From CAVUCH01 sp963763095 (GTDB lineage: Bacteria > Acidobacteriota > Vicinamibacteria > Vicinamibacterales > JAENWD01), in contig CAVXNR010000016.1 in the NCBI GenBank assembly GCA_963763095.1, positions 1-64,000 of the forward strand: a stretch of 64,000 bases of DNA. Reading direction: 5' to 3'. A model generated the notes under the pieces. The model made no database searches, was not told the origin of the DNA, and saw nothing but the letters and a program-made list of their open reading frames with translations. Positions within the stretch are counted from its first letter, which is position 1, and every line of letters starts with the position of its first letter. The position numbers and the translations under genes were made by a program. Of this stretch, positions 17,997 to 26,549 are shown piece by piece.

Positions 17997-20900
17997 ACGG
18001 CATCGGAGGATCCACACCGGCTGCGGAGCAGGAGGGTGTCCAGGTGGAGATGAGCGGCTCGAGCGAGAGGTCCGGGCTCACCACTGCAGTACGCGCAGCG
18101 GTGAGGGATGTGCGCTCCCGCTGGCGCACCCTGGCCCGATTGCGGATCGCGGCGGGAGTCGCTGCGGCGACGGCCGTCGTGTGGCTGATCGCGTGGGCCA
18201 TCGTTCAGCTCCTGGCGCTCGGCGGGGGCGCACTCGCGCTCGTCGGGGCAGGTGCGCTGGCGGTCACGATGGCCCTTTGTGCGGTCGCGCTCGTCCGCCG
18301 TGAGCCCGTGCCGGGGGACCGGGCGCTCGCGCGGTACATCGAAGAGCAGTGCCCGGAGCTGGAGGATCGGCTGGCGACGGCGGTGGAGATCGTGGCCGGG
18401 TCCTCTCCTGCACATGCGGGCATCCGCGGGGCGATGCTGGCCGATGCCTCGCGTGCCCTCGGCCAGGTCTCGCTGGCGGCCATCGTGCCGCGCGAGCGGG
18501 TGCGGCGCGCCGGCCTGCTCGCAACCGCCGCCGTCGCGGCGCTGGTGGCTGCCGCTGCGCTCTGGGTCGAGCCCGGCCGGCAGGCGCTGCGGTTCGCCGC
18601 GCTCTATGCGGTACCCGGGCGCCTGGTGCTGCATGTATCCCCTGGCCACGCACGTATCAAGCGCGGCGACTCGTTCGTCATTCGTGCGGCCACGATGGCG
18701 GGGGACGCAGGCATTGCGCCAGACCTCACGGTCACCATGGGCGATCAGCGCCGTACGGTCGGCATGCAGGCCGCCGGCGGCGATCGATTCGCGTGGCGGT
18801 TCGAGAATGTTCCCGCTTCCTTCACCTACTCGGTGTCGGCTGCGGGGCGCACTTCCGAGACGTACACGGTGACGGCGCTCGACCCGCCCCGCGTCGCCCG
18901 CATCGATTTGCAGTACCAGTTTCCGGAGTACACGCGGCTGCCTCCCCGCAAAGAGGAGGACGGCGGCGACATCTACGCGCCGAATGGCACGCGCGTCACG
19001 CTGTCGATCCAGGCGAGCAAGGGGGCGACCTCCGGCGCTCTCTCGCTCGCCGGCGGAGTCCGGGTGCGGCTGCAGCCGGCGGCGGACGGCCGCTTCAAGG
19101 CGACGCTGCCCATCACCGCCGACGGCGCATATCGCGTGGCTCTGCGGGACGCCGATGGTCTCGCGTCTGATGGCGACACCGAATATTTCATCCGCGTGTT
19201 GAACGATCGCCCTCCGGACGTCCGCATCCTGCGTCCCGCGGGCGATCGGCAGGTCACCGCGCTCGAGGAAATCACCATCGAGGCGCGCGCCGACGACGAC
19301 TACGGCGTCGGTGCGTTCGATCTCGTGTACAGCATCCGCGGTGCCGGTGAGAAGGCGGTCCCGTTTGAAGGGAAGCGGGCGCCGTTGTCCGTCACCGGGC
19401 AACACACGTTGTATCTCGAGGAGCTCGGGGTGAAGCCAGGCGACTTCGTGACGTATTACGCTCGCGTGCGCGACGTCAGCCGCGGCCGGCGATCCACTGA
19501 GGCGCGCAGCGATATCTTTTTCCTCGAGGTGAAGCCGTTCGAAGAAGAGTTCGCGTCGGCTCAGAGCCAGGCGGGGGGTGGCGGAAGCGGCAATCGATCG
19601 CTCGACGACCTCGTCACCGCCCAGAAGGACATCGTCGTGGCGACGTGGAAGCTGGATCGCCGCACCGGCGCGGGCCGTTCGGCTCAGGACGTGCGGGCGG
19701 TCGGCCGTGCGCAAGGGGAGCTGAAGGAACGGGCCGAGCGTGCGGCCGCACAGATGCGCGATCCACGGCGCCGATCGCGCGTCGTGCAGGGCGACTCGGT
19801 CGGCGCTTCCCCTGAGGACCCGTTGCCCAGCGCCGCGGCAGCGATGGGCCGCGCGAAGACGGCACTCGACGCCGTGAAGACCGCCGAGGCGCTGCCCGCG
19901 GAAATGGAAGCACTGAACCACCTGCTGCGCGCGCAGGCGGAAATCAAGCGCCGTGAGGTCATGCGGCAGCAGGCAAACGGGGCGGGGTCCGGTGGGTCCA
20001 ACCGCTCGCAGCAGGATCTCTCGACCCTGTTCGATCGCGAGCTGCAGCGGCAGCAGCAGACCAACTACGAAACGCAGAAGAGCACGGAGGAACGCCAGGA
20101 CAGCAGCCGTGACAGCTCGCTCGACCGCGTGCGCGAGCTGGCGCGGCGGCAGGAGCAGCTCGCGCGGCAACAGGAAGACCTTGCCCGAGAGCGCGAGCGC
20201 CTGAGCGCGGACGAACTGAAGCGCCGCCTCGAGCGGCTCACGCGCGAGCAGTCTGAGTTGCGGCAGCAGGCCGAAGAGCTGTCGCGGCAGATGGGCCAGC
20301 AGCAGGCCCGGCAGCAGGCTCAGGGAGGCCAGCGCGGACAGCAGCAGGCCGGCCCTGACGGTCAGCAGTCCCAGGGGCAGACGCAGGCTGGCGAGCGGCC
20401 AGGGGCCGCGCGAGCCGGCGGTGCCCAGAGCGCCCAGGGGCAATCGGCGGGTGAGGGGGCGCAGCTCCGCGAAGCATCCGAGGAGATGCGCGGCGCCGCC
20501 AGCGATCTGCGGCGGCAGGATCCCCGGCAGGCCAGTGCCCGGAGCAGCCGGGCCCTCGAGCGGCTGCGATCCCTGGAGCGGCAGCTGCAGGGCGCTCAGC
20601 CCGATGAGCGCCGCCGCGCCCTCGGCGATTTGCAGCTCGAGGCGCGTCAGCTTGCCGAGCGGCAGCGCGAGCTGGCCGAGCAGGCGGCAGCCGGCGGGCG
20701 CGCATCGAACGCCGACGACGCGCGGCGGCGCATCGCCGGCGATCAGGACCGCCTGGCCGATCGGCTGAAGCGGCTCGAGGAGCAGGTCAAGGGTGTGGCA
20801 GCCTCCGGCGAGAGCGCCGAGCCTCGGGCGCGGCAGGCGGTTGGGGACGCCGCGCGTCAGATCGAACAGGATCGCCTGGAGACACGGATGCGCGAATCGG

Positions 20901-21655
20901 CAAACGCGCTCCGGGCGGCGGGGAAGGACCCGTCCTCGGCGGAGGGTGCCGCCGCACGGGCCGCGAGCACTGGACGACAACTGGCGCGGTCGATGGACCG
21001 GGTGGCCGACCAGCTCGGAGAGGCCTCGGGTTCGAAGAACGGGGACGATCGCAAGCTCTCGGATCAGCTCGCGCGCACCCGCGAGCTGAAGGAAGACATG
21101 AACGAGCTGCAGCGCCGCATCCAGCGGCTTGGGCGCGACGCTCAGGGCGGTACCCGGCAGCCGCCGGACGGGAACCGCAAACCGTCGCAGGAAGCGGCCG
21201 TCCAGGGGTCCCAATCCGATCCGGCAGGTACCCGCGGCGGGGCCGGACAGAGCAACACGCCCTCCGGCGGGCAGCCCGGAGCCGGCGACGGCGCGCAACG
21301 TGAGCTGCAGCAATTGCAGCAGCAGTACGCCGAACGCGTGCGCGAGGCCGAGAGGCTGCGGCAGGAGCTTGGCGGCGCCCGTCAGGATGGACGCCAGGGC
21401 ACCACACCGGAGGGTCAGGACATGGTCGGCTCAGCGCCGGGCACGGAGGCGTTCAAACAGGACTTCTCGCGGTGGGAACTGCTGCACAAGGATGTGACGC
21501 TCGGTCTCGAACGTCTCGAGGCGTCGCTCTCGCAGGCCCTGCTGGAACGCGCCGCCCGCGATCGCCTGAAGGCCGGCGGGGCCGATCGCGCGCCCGACGA
21601 GTACGAACGGGCGGTCGACGCCTACTTCCGATCGCTCGCCGCCCCGAAGCCCTGA
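17993..21655 (+). CDS. DUF4175-like membrane protein with long coiled-coil
   Basis: A 1,220-residue protein. Three hydrophobic helices occupy about residues 45-95 and 170-190, then beta-rich extracytoplasmic domains to about residue 500. The remaining 700 residues are dominated by Gln, Arg, Glu and Ala, with a near-continuous coiled-coil and low-complexity Q/G-rich stretches (about residues 760-850). This matches DUF4175 proteins of MoxR/VWA operons. The GTG at 17993 overlaps the previous stop; an in-frame ATG at 18050 is an alternative. It could act as a scaffold spanning the periplasm. An antisense frame of 1,406 codons covers it, but this follows from its codon bias. Confidence 0.8.
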   Translation: MNGIGGSTPAAEQEGVQVEMSGSSERSGLTTAVRAAVRDVRSRWRTLARLRIAAGVAAATAVVWLIAWAIVQLLALGGGALALVGAGALAVTMALCAVALVRREPVPGDRALARYIEEQCPELEDRLATAVEIVAGSSPAHAGIRGAMLADASRALGQVSLAAIVPRERVRRAGLLATAAVAALVAAAALWVEPGRQALRFAALYAVPGRLVLHVSPGHARIKRGDSFVIRAATMAGDAGIAPDLTVTMGDQRRTVGMQAAGGDRFAWRFENVPASFTYSVSAAGRTSETYTVTALDPPRVARIDLQYQFPEYTRLPPRKEEDGGDIYAPNGTRVTLSIQASKGATSGALSLAGGVRVRLQPAADGRFKATLPITADGAYRVALRDADGLASDGDTEYFIRVLNDRPPDVRILRPAGDRQVTALEEITIEARADDDYGVGAFDLVYSIRGAGEKAVPFEGKRAPLSVTGQHTLYLEELGVKPGDFVTYYARVRDVSRGRRSTEARSDIFFLEVKPFEEEFASAQSQAGGGGSGNRSLDDLVTAQKDIVVATWKLDRRTGAGRSAQDVRAVGRAQGELKERAERAAAQMRDPRRRSRVVQGDSVGASPEDPLPSAAAAMGRAKTALDAVKTAEALPAEMEALNHLLRAQAEIKRREVMRQQANGAGSGGSNRSQQDLSTLFDRELQRQQQTNYETQKSTEERQDSSRDSSLDRVRELARRQEQLARQQEDLARERERLSADELKRRLERLTREQSELRQQAEELSRQMGQQQARQQAQGGQRGQQQAGPDGQQSQGQTQAGERPGAARAGGAQSAQGQSAGEGAQLREASEEMRGAASDLRRQDPRQASARSSRALERLRSLERQLQGAQPDERRRALGDLQLEARQLAERQRELAEQAAAGGRASNADDARRRIAGDQDRLADRLKRLEEQVKGVAASGESAEPRARQAVGDAARQIEQDRLETRMRESANALRAAGKDPSSAEGAAARAASTGRQLARSMDRVADQLGEASGSKNGDDRKLSDQLARTRELKEDMNELQRRIQRLGRDAQGGTRQPPDGNRKPSQEAAVQGSQSDPAGTRGGAGQSNTPSGGQPGAGDGAQRELQQLQQQYAERVREAERLRQELGGARQDGRQGTTPEGQDMVGSAPGTEAFKQDFSRWELLHKDVTLGLERLEASLSQALLERAARDRLKAGGADRAPDEYERAVDAYFRSLAAPKP

Positions 21656-21656
21656 C

Positions 21657-23867
21657 GTGTTCTTCGCCCATCCGATTCCGTCGTGGGCGCTCGCGGCCAT
21701 CCTCCTGCTTGCCGCGGCGCTCGCCGTGGCGGCCTACGCGCGCGGGCGCGTGCCGCTCCGACGCGGCCAGCGCGCCACGCTGACGGGGCTGCGCTTCGCG
21801 GCGCTGGCGCTCCTCGTGTTTTTTCTTCTGCGACCGGTGGTCCCTCTCGGGCCTCCGCCGGGAGGCAGCGGGGTGGTGGCGCTCCTCGTCGACACGTCCC
21901 GCAGCATGGGCCTCGAGGAGGATGGCGTCACACGGCTCGCGCGCGCCCAATCCGTCGTGCGCGACCAGCTCGTGCCCGCTCTATCGGGCAGCTTCACGGT
22001 GGAAGTGCTGGATGCCGGCGACCGGGTGCAGCGCGCGGACATCGGCGGACTGTCGGCGAACGCCCGCAGCACCGATCTGCCCGGTGCGCTCGCCGCCACG
22101 CGTGACCGCTACCGCGAACGGAACCTCGCCGGCATCGTGCTCATCTCCGACGGGGGCAATCTGGTCCCGCTGGATCACACCGCCTCGAGCCCTGGCGCGG
22201 AGGTCCCCATCATCACCGTAGGCGTGGGCGACGCCGAGATCCAGTACGACCGCGAGTTGCGCAGCGTGACTGCTGGCCCCTCGGCGATGGACGCCAGCCT
22301 CGTGGATATCACCGCTACCATCGTTGGACATGGAGCATCCGGCCGATCACAGGTGCGGCTGCTGCAGGGCAGCCGCGTGCTCGACGTGCGCGATGCGACA
22401 CTGCCGGCCGATGGTGCCCCGGTGCAGCTCGTCTTTCCAGTGCAGCCCGAGCGCGACGCCCCCGGGGTGTTCGGAGTGGAGGTCGCCGCCGACGCGGACG
22501 AGCTGACGAGCAGGAACAACAGGATGGACGTGCTGGTGCCCGCGCCGGGACGTCCACGGCGCATCCTGTTCCTGGAGGGAGCCCCCGGCTTCGAGCACAC
22601 GTTTCTGCGGCGTGCGTGGCAGCTCGATCCCTCGCTCGCAATCGACTCGGTCGTGCGCAAGGGCCGCGACGATCGCGGACAGGACACGTATTACGTTCTC
22701 GCAGCGTCTGCCCGCACGGCATCACTCTCCACTGGTTTTCCGGCATCCCGGGAGGCGCTCTACGCCTACGACGCGGTCGTGCTGGGGAACGCGAACCTCG
22801 ACGCGTTCCCACGAGACACACTGGAGGCGCTGGCCGACTTCGTCGGCGAACGCGGCGGCGGCCTGCTGGTGCTTGGTTCGCGCGCACTGTCGCCGCAGGG
22901 CCTGGCGCAGTCCACGCTGGAAGCGGTGCTGCCGCTGGAACTGACCGACCGCCGCGGTGGACTGGCGCGGGCGGCACTGCCTGCGGCCGATCGGTTCAAA
23001 GTGGCCATCACCCCGGAAGGACTGCGGCACCCGGTGACACGACTCGGACCTGCCGATGCCGAGACACGCCGTCGCTGGGCGGCGTTGCCGCCCCTGGGCG
23101 GGGCTGCACCGCTCGGCGCGGCGCGGCCGGGCGCGTCGGTGCTGGCGGCTACTCAGGGCAGCACGGGGAGCGTCGTTCCGCTCATTGCCGTGCAGCGTTT
23201 TGGCCGCGGTCGCGCGATGATCTTCGGCGGTGAGGGCAGCTGGCGCTGGAAGATGATGATGCCCGCCGACGATCGGACATACGAGGCGTTCTGGCGCCAG
23301 GCCGCCCGTTGGCTCGCGAGCGAGGCGCCAGAGCCGGTGAGCGTGACGGCACCGGCAAACGCTCCGGTCGGCAGCGCAGCGCCGATCGATGTCTCCGTCC
23401 GCAACGCCTCGTTCGAGCCGGTCCCGGATGCGCAGGTGCATGTGTCGGTGCGCGCGCCCGGCGGTGCCGATCGCGTGCTGACGTCCACCGATGCCGGCGG
23501 AGCCGGCCGGCATGCGGCCTCGTTCGTGCCGGAGGAGTCCGGGCTCTATCGCGTCAGGGTGGAGGCGAAGCGGGGTGAGACCGTGCTCGCGTCCGCCGAG
23601 CATCCGCTCCTCGCGGGTGGCACGGATCCGGAATTCGTGGACCCTCGCCTGAACGAGACGGTGCTGCGCAAGCTTGCGGAAGAGTCTGGCGGACGCTACG
23701 TCCGGGCCGCGGACGCCGGCGAAGTGGCCGGCGCCCTCCGCGCTCCACGCGCGCTTGCGCGCCCCGGCGAGGTCAGGGATCTCTGGCACAACGCCTGGTC
23801 GTTTCTCCTGATCGTGGCGCTGCTCACGACCGAATGGGCGCTTCGTCGCCGCTGGGGACTCCGGTGA
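21657..23867 (+). CDS. VWA/GATase-like membrane protein (second VWA protein)
   Basis: A 736-residue membrane protein. Two N-terminal helices (about residues 7-28 and 43-60) precede a VWA domain with DTSRSM as MIDAS. Around residues 345-420 is a GATase-like fold with VLGNANLD and GERGGGLLVLGS, lacking a nucleophilic cysteine. A C-terminal helix (SFLLIVALLTTEWALR) closes the protein. The GTG start lies one base after the previous stop and the end overlaps the next start, so it is in the same operon as MoxR. The architecture parallels the BatA-like protein and suggests the two work as paired membrane components. Confidence 0.85.
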   Translation: MFFAHPIPSWALAAILLLAAALAVAAYARGRVPLRRGQRATLTGLRFAALALLVFFLLRPVVPLGPPPGGSGVVALLVDTSRSMGLEEDGVTRLARAQSVVRDQLVPALSGSFTVEVLDAGDRVQRADIGGLSANARSTDLPGALAATRDRYRERNLAGIVLISDGGNLVPLDHTASSPGAEVPIITVGVGDAEIQYDRELRSVTAGPSAMDASLVDITATIVGHGASGRSQVRLLQGSRVLDVRDATLPADGAPVQLVFPVQPERDAPGVFGVEVAADADELTSRNNRMDVLVPAPGRPRRILFLEGAPGFEHTFLRRAWQLDPSLAIDSVVRKGRDDRGQDTYYVLAASARTASLSTGFPASREALYAYDAVVLGNANLDAFPRDTLEALADFVGERGGGLLVLGSRALSPQGLAQSTLEAVLPLELTDRRGGLARAALPAADRFKVAITPEGLRHPVTRLGPADAETRRRWAALPPLGGAAPLGAARPGASVLAATQGSTGSVVPLIAVQRFGRGRAMIFGGEGSWRWKMMMPADDRTYEAFWRQAARWLASEAPEPVSVTAPANAPVGSAAPIDVSVRNASFEPVPDAQVHVSVRAPGGADRVLTSTDAGGAGRHAASFVPEESGLYRVRVEAKRGETVLASAEHPLLAGGTDPEFVDPRLNETVLRKLAEESGGRYVRAADAGEVAGALRAPRALARPGEVRDLWHNAWSFLLIVALLTTEWALRRRWGLR

Positions 23868-24826
23868 CCCGCCTCGCCAGAGTTGCTGCCGCAGCACTCG
23901 CGCTGTGCATTGTTCCGGCGCTTGCCCACGCACAGGACCGCTGGGCGGTGCTCGTGTTCGGCGCGCCAGGCGGTGAGACGTACGCCGCCACATACGGCAA
24001 GTGGGAAGACGCACTCGTGCAGAGCCTGCAGGGCCGGTTGGCGTTCGCACCGGAGCGGATCACGGTGCTGTCGGGGCGCTCTGGCGGCCCATCACTGCGC
24101 AGCACCAAGGAGAACGTGCGCCGCGTGTTCGCCGGCTTGCGGTCTGGCAGCCCGGACGATGTCGTGCTGGTGGTGCTGATAGGCCATGGCACCCTCGATG
24201 CCGGCACCGCGAAGTTCAACCTGGTGGGCCCGGATCTCGATGCCGCTCAGTGGGCAGGTCTGATCGCGCCCCTGCCGGGCCGGGTCGTGTTCGTGAATGC
24301 CACCGGAGCGAGCTTCCCCTTCCTGGAGCAGGTGTCAGGACGCAATCGCATCGTGGTCACCGCGACGGATTCGACCGCGCAGCGCTTCGACACAGTGTTT
24401 CCGGACCTGTTCGTGAAGGCGATGGAGGACCCGGCGACCGACCAGGACCGCAACGGCCGGCTCTCGTTGTACGAGGTCTTTGCGGCGACGAGTGCCGCGG
24501 TGCGGCAGTACTACGAGCAGCGCGGACAGTTGGCCACCGAGCGCGCGCTGCTCGATGACAACGGCGATCGCATCGGCCGCGAGGTCGGGGCGCCAGGGCA
24601 GGATGGGGCGCTGGCTCGTACCACCTACCTCGATAGGGATCCGGTGACGGCAGCGACCGATCCCGAGGTCGCGGCATTGCTCAGCCGTCAGCGTGCGCTC
24701 GAAGAACAGGCCGAGGCGCTGAAGCAGCGCAAGCCCTCGATGCCCGCCGCCGTCTGGGACGCGCAATTCGAGAAGCTGATGATCGAGCTGGCGCGCGTCT
24801 CACGCGCGATACGATCGCGGTCCTGA
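23864..24826 (+). CDS. Legumain/C13-fold protein lacking the catalytic cysteine
   Basis: About 320 residues from a GTG overlapping the previous stop (GTGA), with a signal peptide ending at AHAQ. The core has the caspase-hemoglobinase (C13) layout: a first strand WAVLVFGAPGG, then LVVLIGHG with the catalytic-type His near residue 110, and the second catalytic strand VVFVNATGAS near residue 150. Where active members have a Cys after EA, this one has no cysteine, so it is probably a pseudo-enzyme. A charged coiled-coil lies at the C-terminus. As last gene of the MoxR operon it may be a binding or regulatory part of that membrane complex. Its last 27 bases overlap the rhomboid gene on the other strand. 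Confidence 0.72.
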   Translation: MTRLARVAAAALALCIVPALAHAQDRWAVLVFGAPGGETYAATYGKWEDALVQSLQGRLAFAPERITVLSGRSGGPSLRSTKENVRRVFAGLRSGSPDDVVLVVLIGHGTLDAGTAKFNLVGPDLDAAQWAGLIAPLPGRVVFVNATGASFPFLEQVSGRNRIVVTATDSTAQRFDTVFPDLFVKAMEDPATDQDRNGRLSLYEVFAATSAAVRQYYEQRGQLATERALLDDNGDRIGREVGAPGQDGALARTTYLDRDPVTAATDPEVAALLSRQRALEEQAEALKQRKPSMPAAVWDAQFEKLMIELARVSRAIRSRS

Positions 24827-25495
24827 GTCGTCCCACCATTCGACGCGCGCGCGCTCCGGCCGCCGGAATGCGTACACCAGCACCACGCCTGCCAGGAACC
24901 CCGCGACGTGGGCCCAGAACGCGATGCCGCCGGCGGGCGCTCCTTGCGCCGCCATCAGCATGGTGCCGACCCCGTTGAACAGCTGCAGCAGGAACCATAG
25001 CCCCAGGAAGAGCACCGCGGGCAGCTCCACGACCGGCCAGAAGATGAAGAGCGGCAGCAGCGTGAGAATGCGCGAGTGGGGGTACAGCACGAAGTATGCG
25101 CCCATCACCCCGGCCACGGCGCCCGACGCCCCGATTGTGGGGATGAGCGACCCCGGCTCGCTGATGACGTGTGCGAGCGCGGCCACGGTTCCGCAGAGCA
25201 GGTAGAAGGTGACGAACCGCCCGTGGCCCAGGCGGTCTTCGATGTTGTCGCCAAAAATCCAGAGAAACAGCATGTTCCCGAGGAAGTGCATCCACCCGCC
25301 GTGAAGGAACATCGACGTGAAGACCGCCTCGAAGCTGAACATCGCGGGCACCAGCCCGTAAACGCGCAGGAAGACCGCGAGCTGACCGTCGCTGAGCGTC
25401 AGCTCGAAGAGAAATGCGAACGCGTTCAGGCCGATGAGCGTGATGACGAGCGCGGGAAAGGTCCGGGACGGGATGACGTCCCGAAGCGGAATCAT
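24800..25495 (-). CDS. Rhomboid-family intramembrane serine protease
   Basis: A 231-residue protein with six or seven membrane helices. Family marks are all present: HGGWMHFLGNM on helix 2, the catalytic Ser124 in IGASGAVAG, and the catalytic His196 in AHVAGF. It cleaves membrane-spanning proteins within the bilayer. The gene faces the MoxR operon tail to tail and overlaps it by 27 bases. A TATACT box 9 bases before the ATG suggests a leaderless or nearly leaderless transcript. Whether it processes any of the neighbouring single-pass proteins is open. Confidence 0.93.
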   Translation of the reverse strand: MIPLRDVIPSRTFPALVITLIGLNAFAFLFELTLSDGQLAVFLRVYGLVPAMFSFEAVFTSMFLHGGWMHFLGNMLFLWIFGDNIEDRLGHGRFVTFYLLCGTVAALAHVISEPGSLIPTIGASGAVAGVMGAYFVLYPHSRILTLLPLFIFWPVVELPAVLFLGLWFLLQLFNGVGTMLMAAQGAPAGGIAFWAHVAGFLAGVVLVYAFRRPERARVEWWDDSGPRSYRA

Positions 25496-25504
25496 GATGG
25501 TCTC

Positions 25505-25510
25505 AGTATA
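25505..25510 (-). promoter_or_regulatory. Candidate -10 element for the rhomboid gene
   Basis: On the minus strand TATACT lies 9 bases before the rhomboid ATG (25495). No clear -35 at 16-18 bp. Confidence 0.4.
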
Positions 25511-25596
25511 GGGGAGGGGCGAGGCGCGACGTGCGGCTGGCGAACGGGTCAGGCGTCCCTGTGGTGGGCCACTGCGGCGGCGGCGCGGCTGGCGAA

Positions 25597-25602
25597 TAGA
25601 AT
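25597..25602 (+). promoter_or_regulatory. Candidate -10 element for the zinc-ribbon gene
   Basis: TAGAAT lies 9 bases before the ATG at 25612. A purine-rich AAGGA also lies between them, so either a leaderless start or a longer transcript with that ribosome site is possible. Confidence 0.35.
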
Positions 25603-25611
25603 GAAGGACGG

Positions 25612-25884
25612 ATGATTTGTACCAACTGCGGCACCGAAATCGCCGACAAGGCGCTCATCTGCTATCGCTGCGGCCAGGCGACGACGGAGCCACGCGTCAA
25701 GCCGCCCGCCCGCGCGCCGGGGCGGCGATCGAGCCTTGCGTCGGCGATTGCGCTCGTGGTGCTCGCCGTTGCCGGAGTGCTGATGGGCCAGGCCCAGGAG
25801 GACGTTCCGCGCTACGTGGGATACGTGCTCGCGGCGCTGGCGGCCATCGCGCTGGCGCTGCGCTATCTCTCGACACGAAGATGA
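25612..25884 (+). CDS. Small zinc-ribbon membrane protein
   Basis: A 90-residue protein. The N-terminal 20 residues are a zinc ribbon with two CxxC knuckles (CTNC and CYRC). A basic proline-rich linker leads to two membrane helices at about residues 43-60 and 65-85. AAGGACGG before the ATG could be a ribosome site. Such short zinc-ribbon/two-helix proteins are common and of unknown role. A strong hairpin directly after the stop separates it from the convergent CBS gene. Confidence 0.78.
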   Translation: MICTNCGTEIADKALICYRCGQATTEPRVKPPARAPGRRSSLASAIALVVLAVAGVLMGQAQEDVPRYVGYVLAALAAIALALRYLSTRR

Positions 25885-25888
25885 TGGC

Positions 25889-25936
25889 GCGCGGCGGGTG
25901 CAGGGTGCCGGACGCGGCGTCCTGCACCCGTCGCGC
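25889..25936. terminator. Bidirectional hairpin terminator
   Basis: A 16-bp stem (25889-25904 with 25921-25936, one G-U pair) and a 16-nt loop exactly fill the 55-bp gap between two convergent genes. There is no long T-run on either side. Confidence 0.6.
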
Positions 25937-25939
25937 TGC

Positions 25940-26368
25940 CTAGAACTCCCGCTCCTTCACGCCCTGCGAGATCTCGCCGATCGCATCGCCCACGCGACGT
26001 TCCTTCCCTTCCTTCACGGCGATGTCTCCGATGGAGGCAACGCCCACGAGGCGCTCGCCCTCGCAGACGAGCAGCCGCCGGACCTGGTGCTCGCCCATCA
26101 GCTCGGCGGCGTCACTCGTGCTCATGTCCGGTTCGGCCGTGACCAGGTCGTCGGTCGCCAGCTCGCGCACTGGCCGGTCGAAGGATGTACCGTCCGCGAC
26201 CGCACGCACGACGATGTCACGGTCGGTGATGAGGCCCACGGGGCGGCCGTTTTCGACGAGCGGCACCACGCCCGTGTCTTCGTCTCGCATCAGCCGCGCT
26301 GCGTCCCGCACCGTGGCATTCGGGTCCAGCGTACGGGGGTTTGGGGTCATCACGTCGCGCAATTTCAT
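25940..26368 (-). CDS. CBS-pair protein
   Basis: A 142-residue protein made of two CBS motifs (about residues 5-58 and 70-125). The typical turn GLITDRDIVVRAV and the second GVASIGDIAVKEG are visible. CBS pairs bind adenosyl nucleotides and act as energy or stress sensors. It has no fused effector domain. A strong AGGAGGA ribosome site lies 7 bases before the ATG. The gene is divergent from the PP2C phosphatase and converges with the zinc-ribbon gene. Confidence 0.92.
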   Translation of the reverse strand: MKLRDVMTPNPRTLDPNATVRDAARLMRDEDTGVVPLVENGRPVGLITDRDIVVRAVADGTSFDRPVRELATDDLVTAEPDMSTSDAAELMGEHQVRRLLVCEGERLVGVASIGDIAVKEGKERRVGDAIGEISQGVKEREF

Positions 26369-26549
26369 GAGAAATCCTCCTGGTGTGGGCGGTTGATGGG
26401 CAACTTGCCAAGTGAAGCAAGTTGCGTTCCCCGGCCCGGTGGGGAGGAGAGGTCACAGCGGTGGCAGATTGCTCGACGCTCATCGGATCAGATATGATTC
26501 CGGCCTTGTTAGGCGGCCGTTCCGGCCCGTACTCCATAGAAGATTCCTG

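Noticed and set aside
17093..21313. A 1,406-codon antisense ORF over the DUF4175-like gene
   Set aside because: It has no domain signal and is a by-product of GC-rich third positions on the coding strand, which shows the expected coiled-coil and helices.
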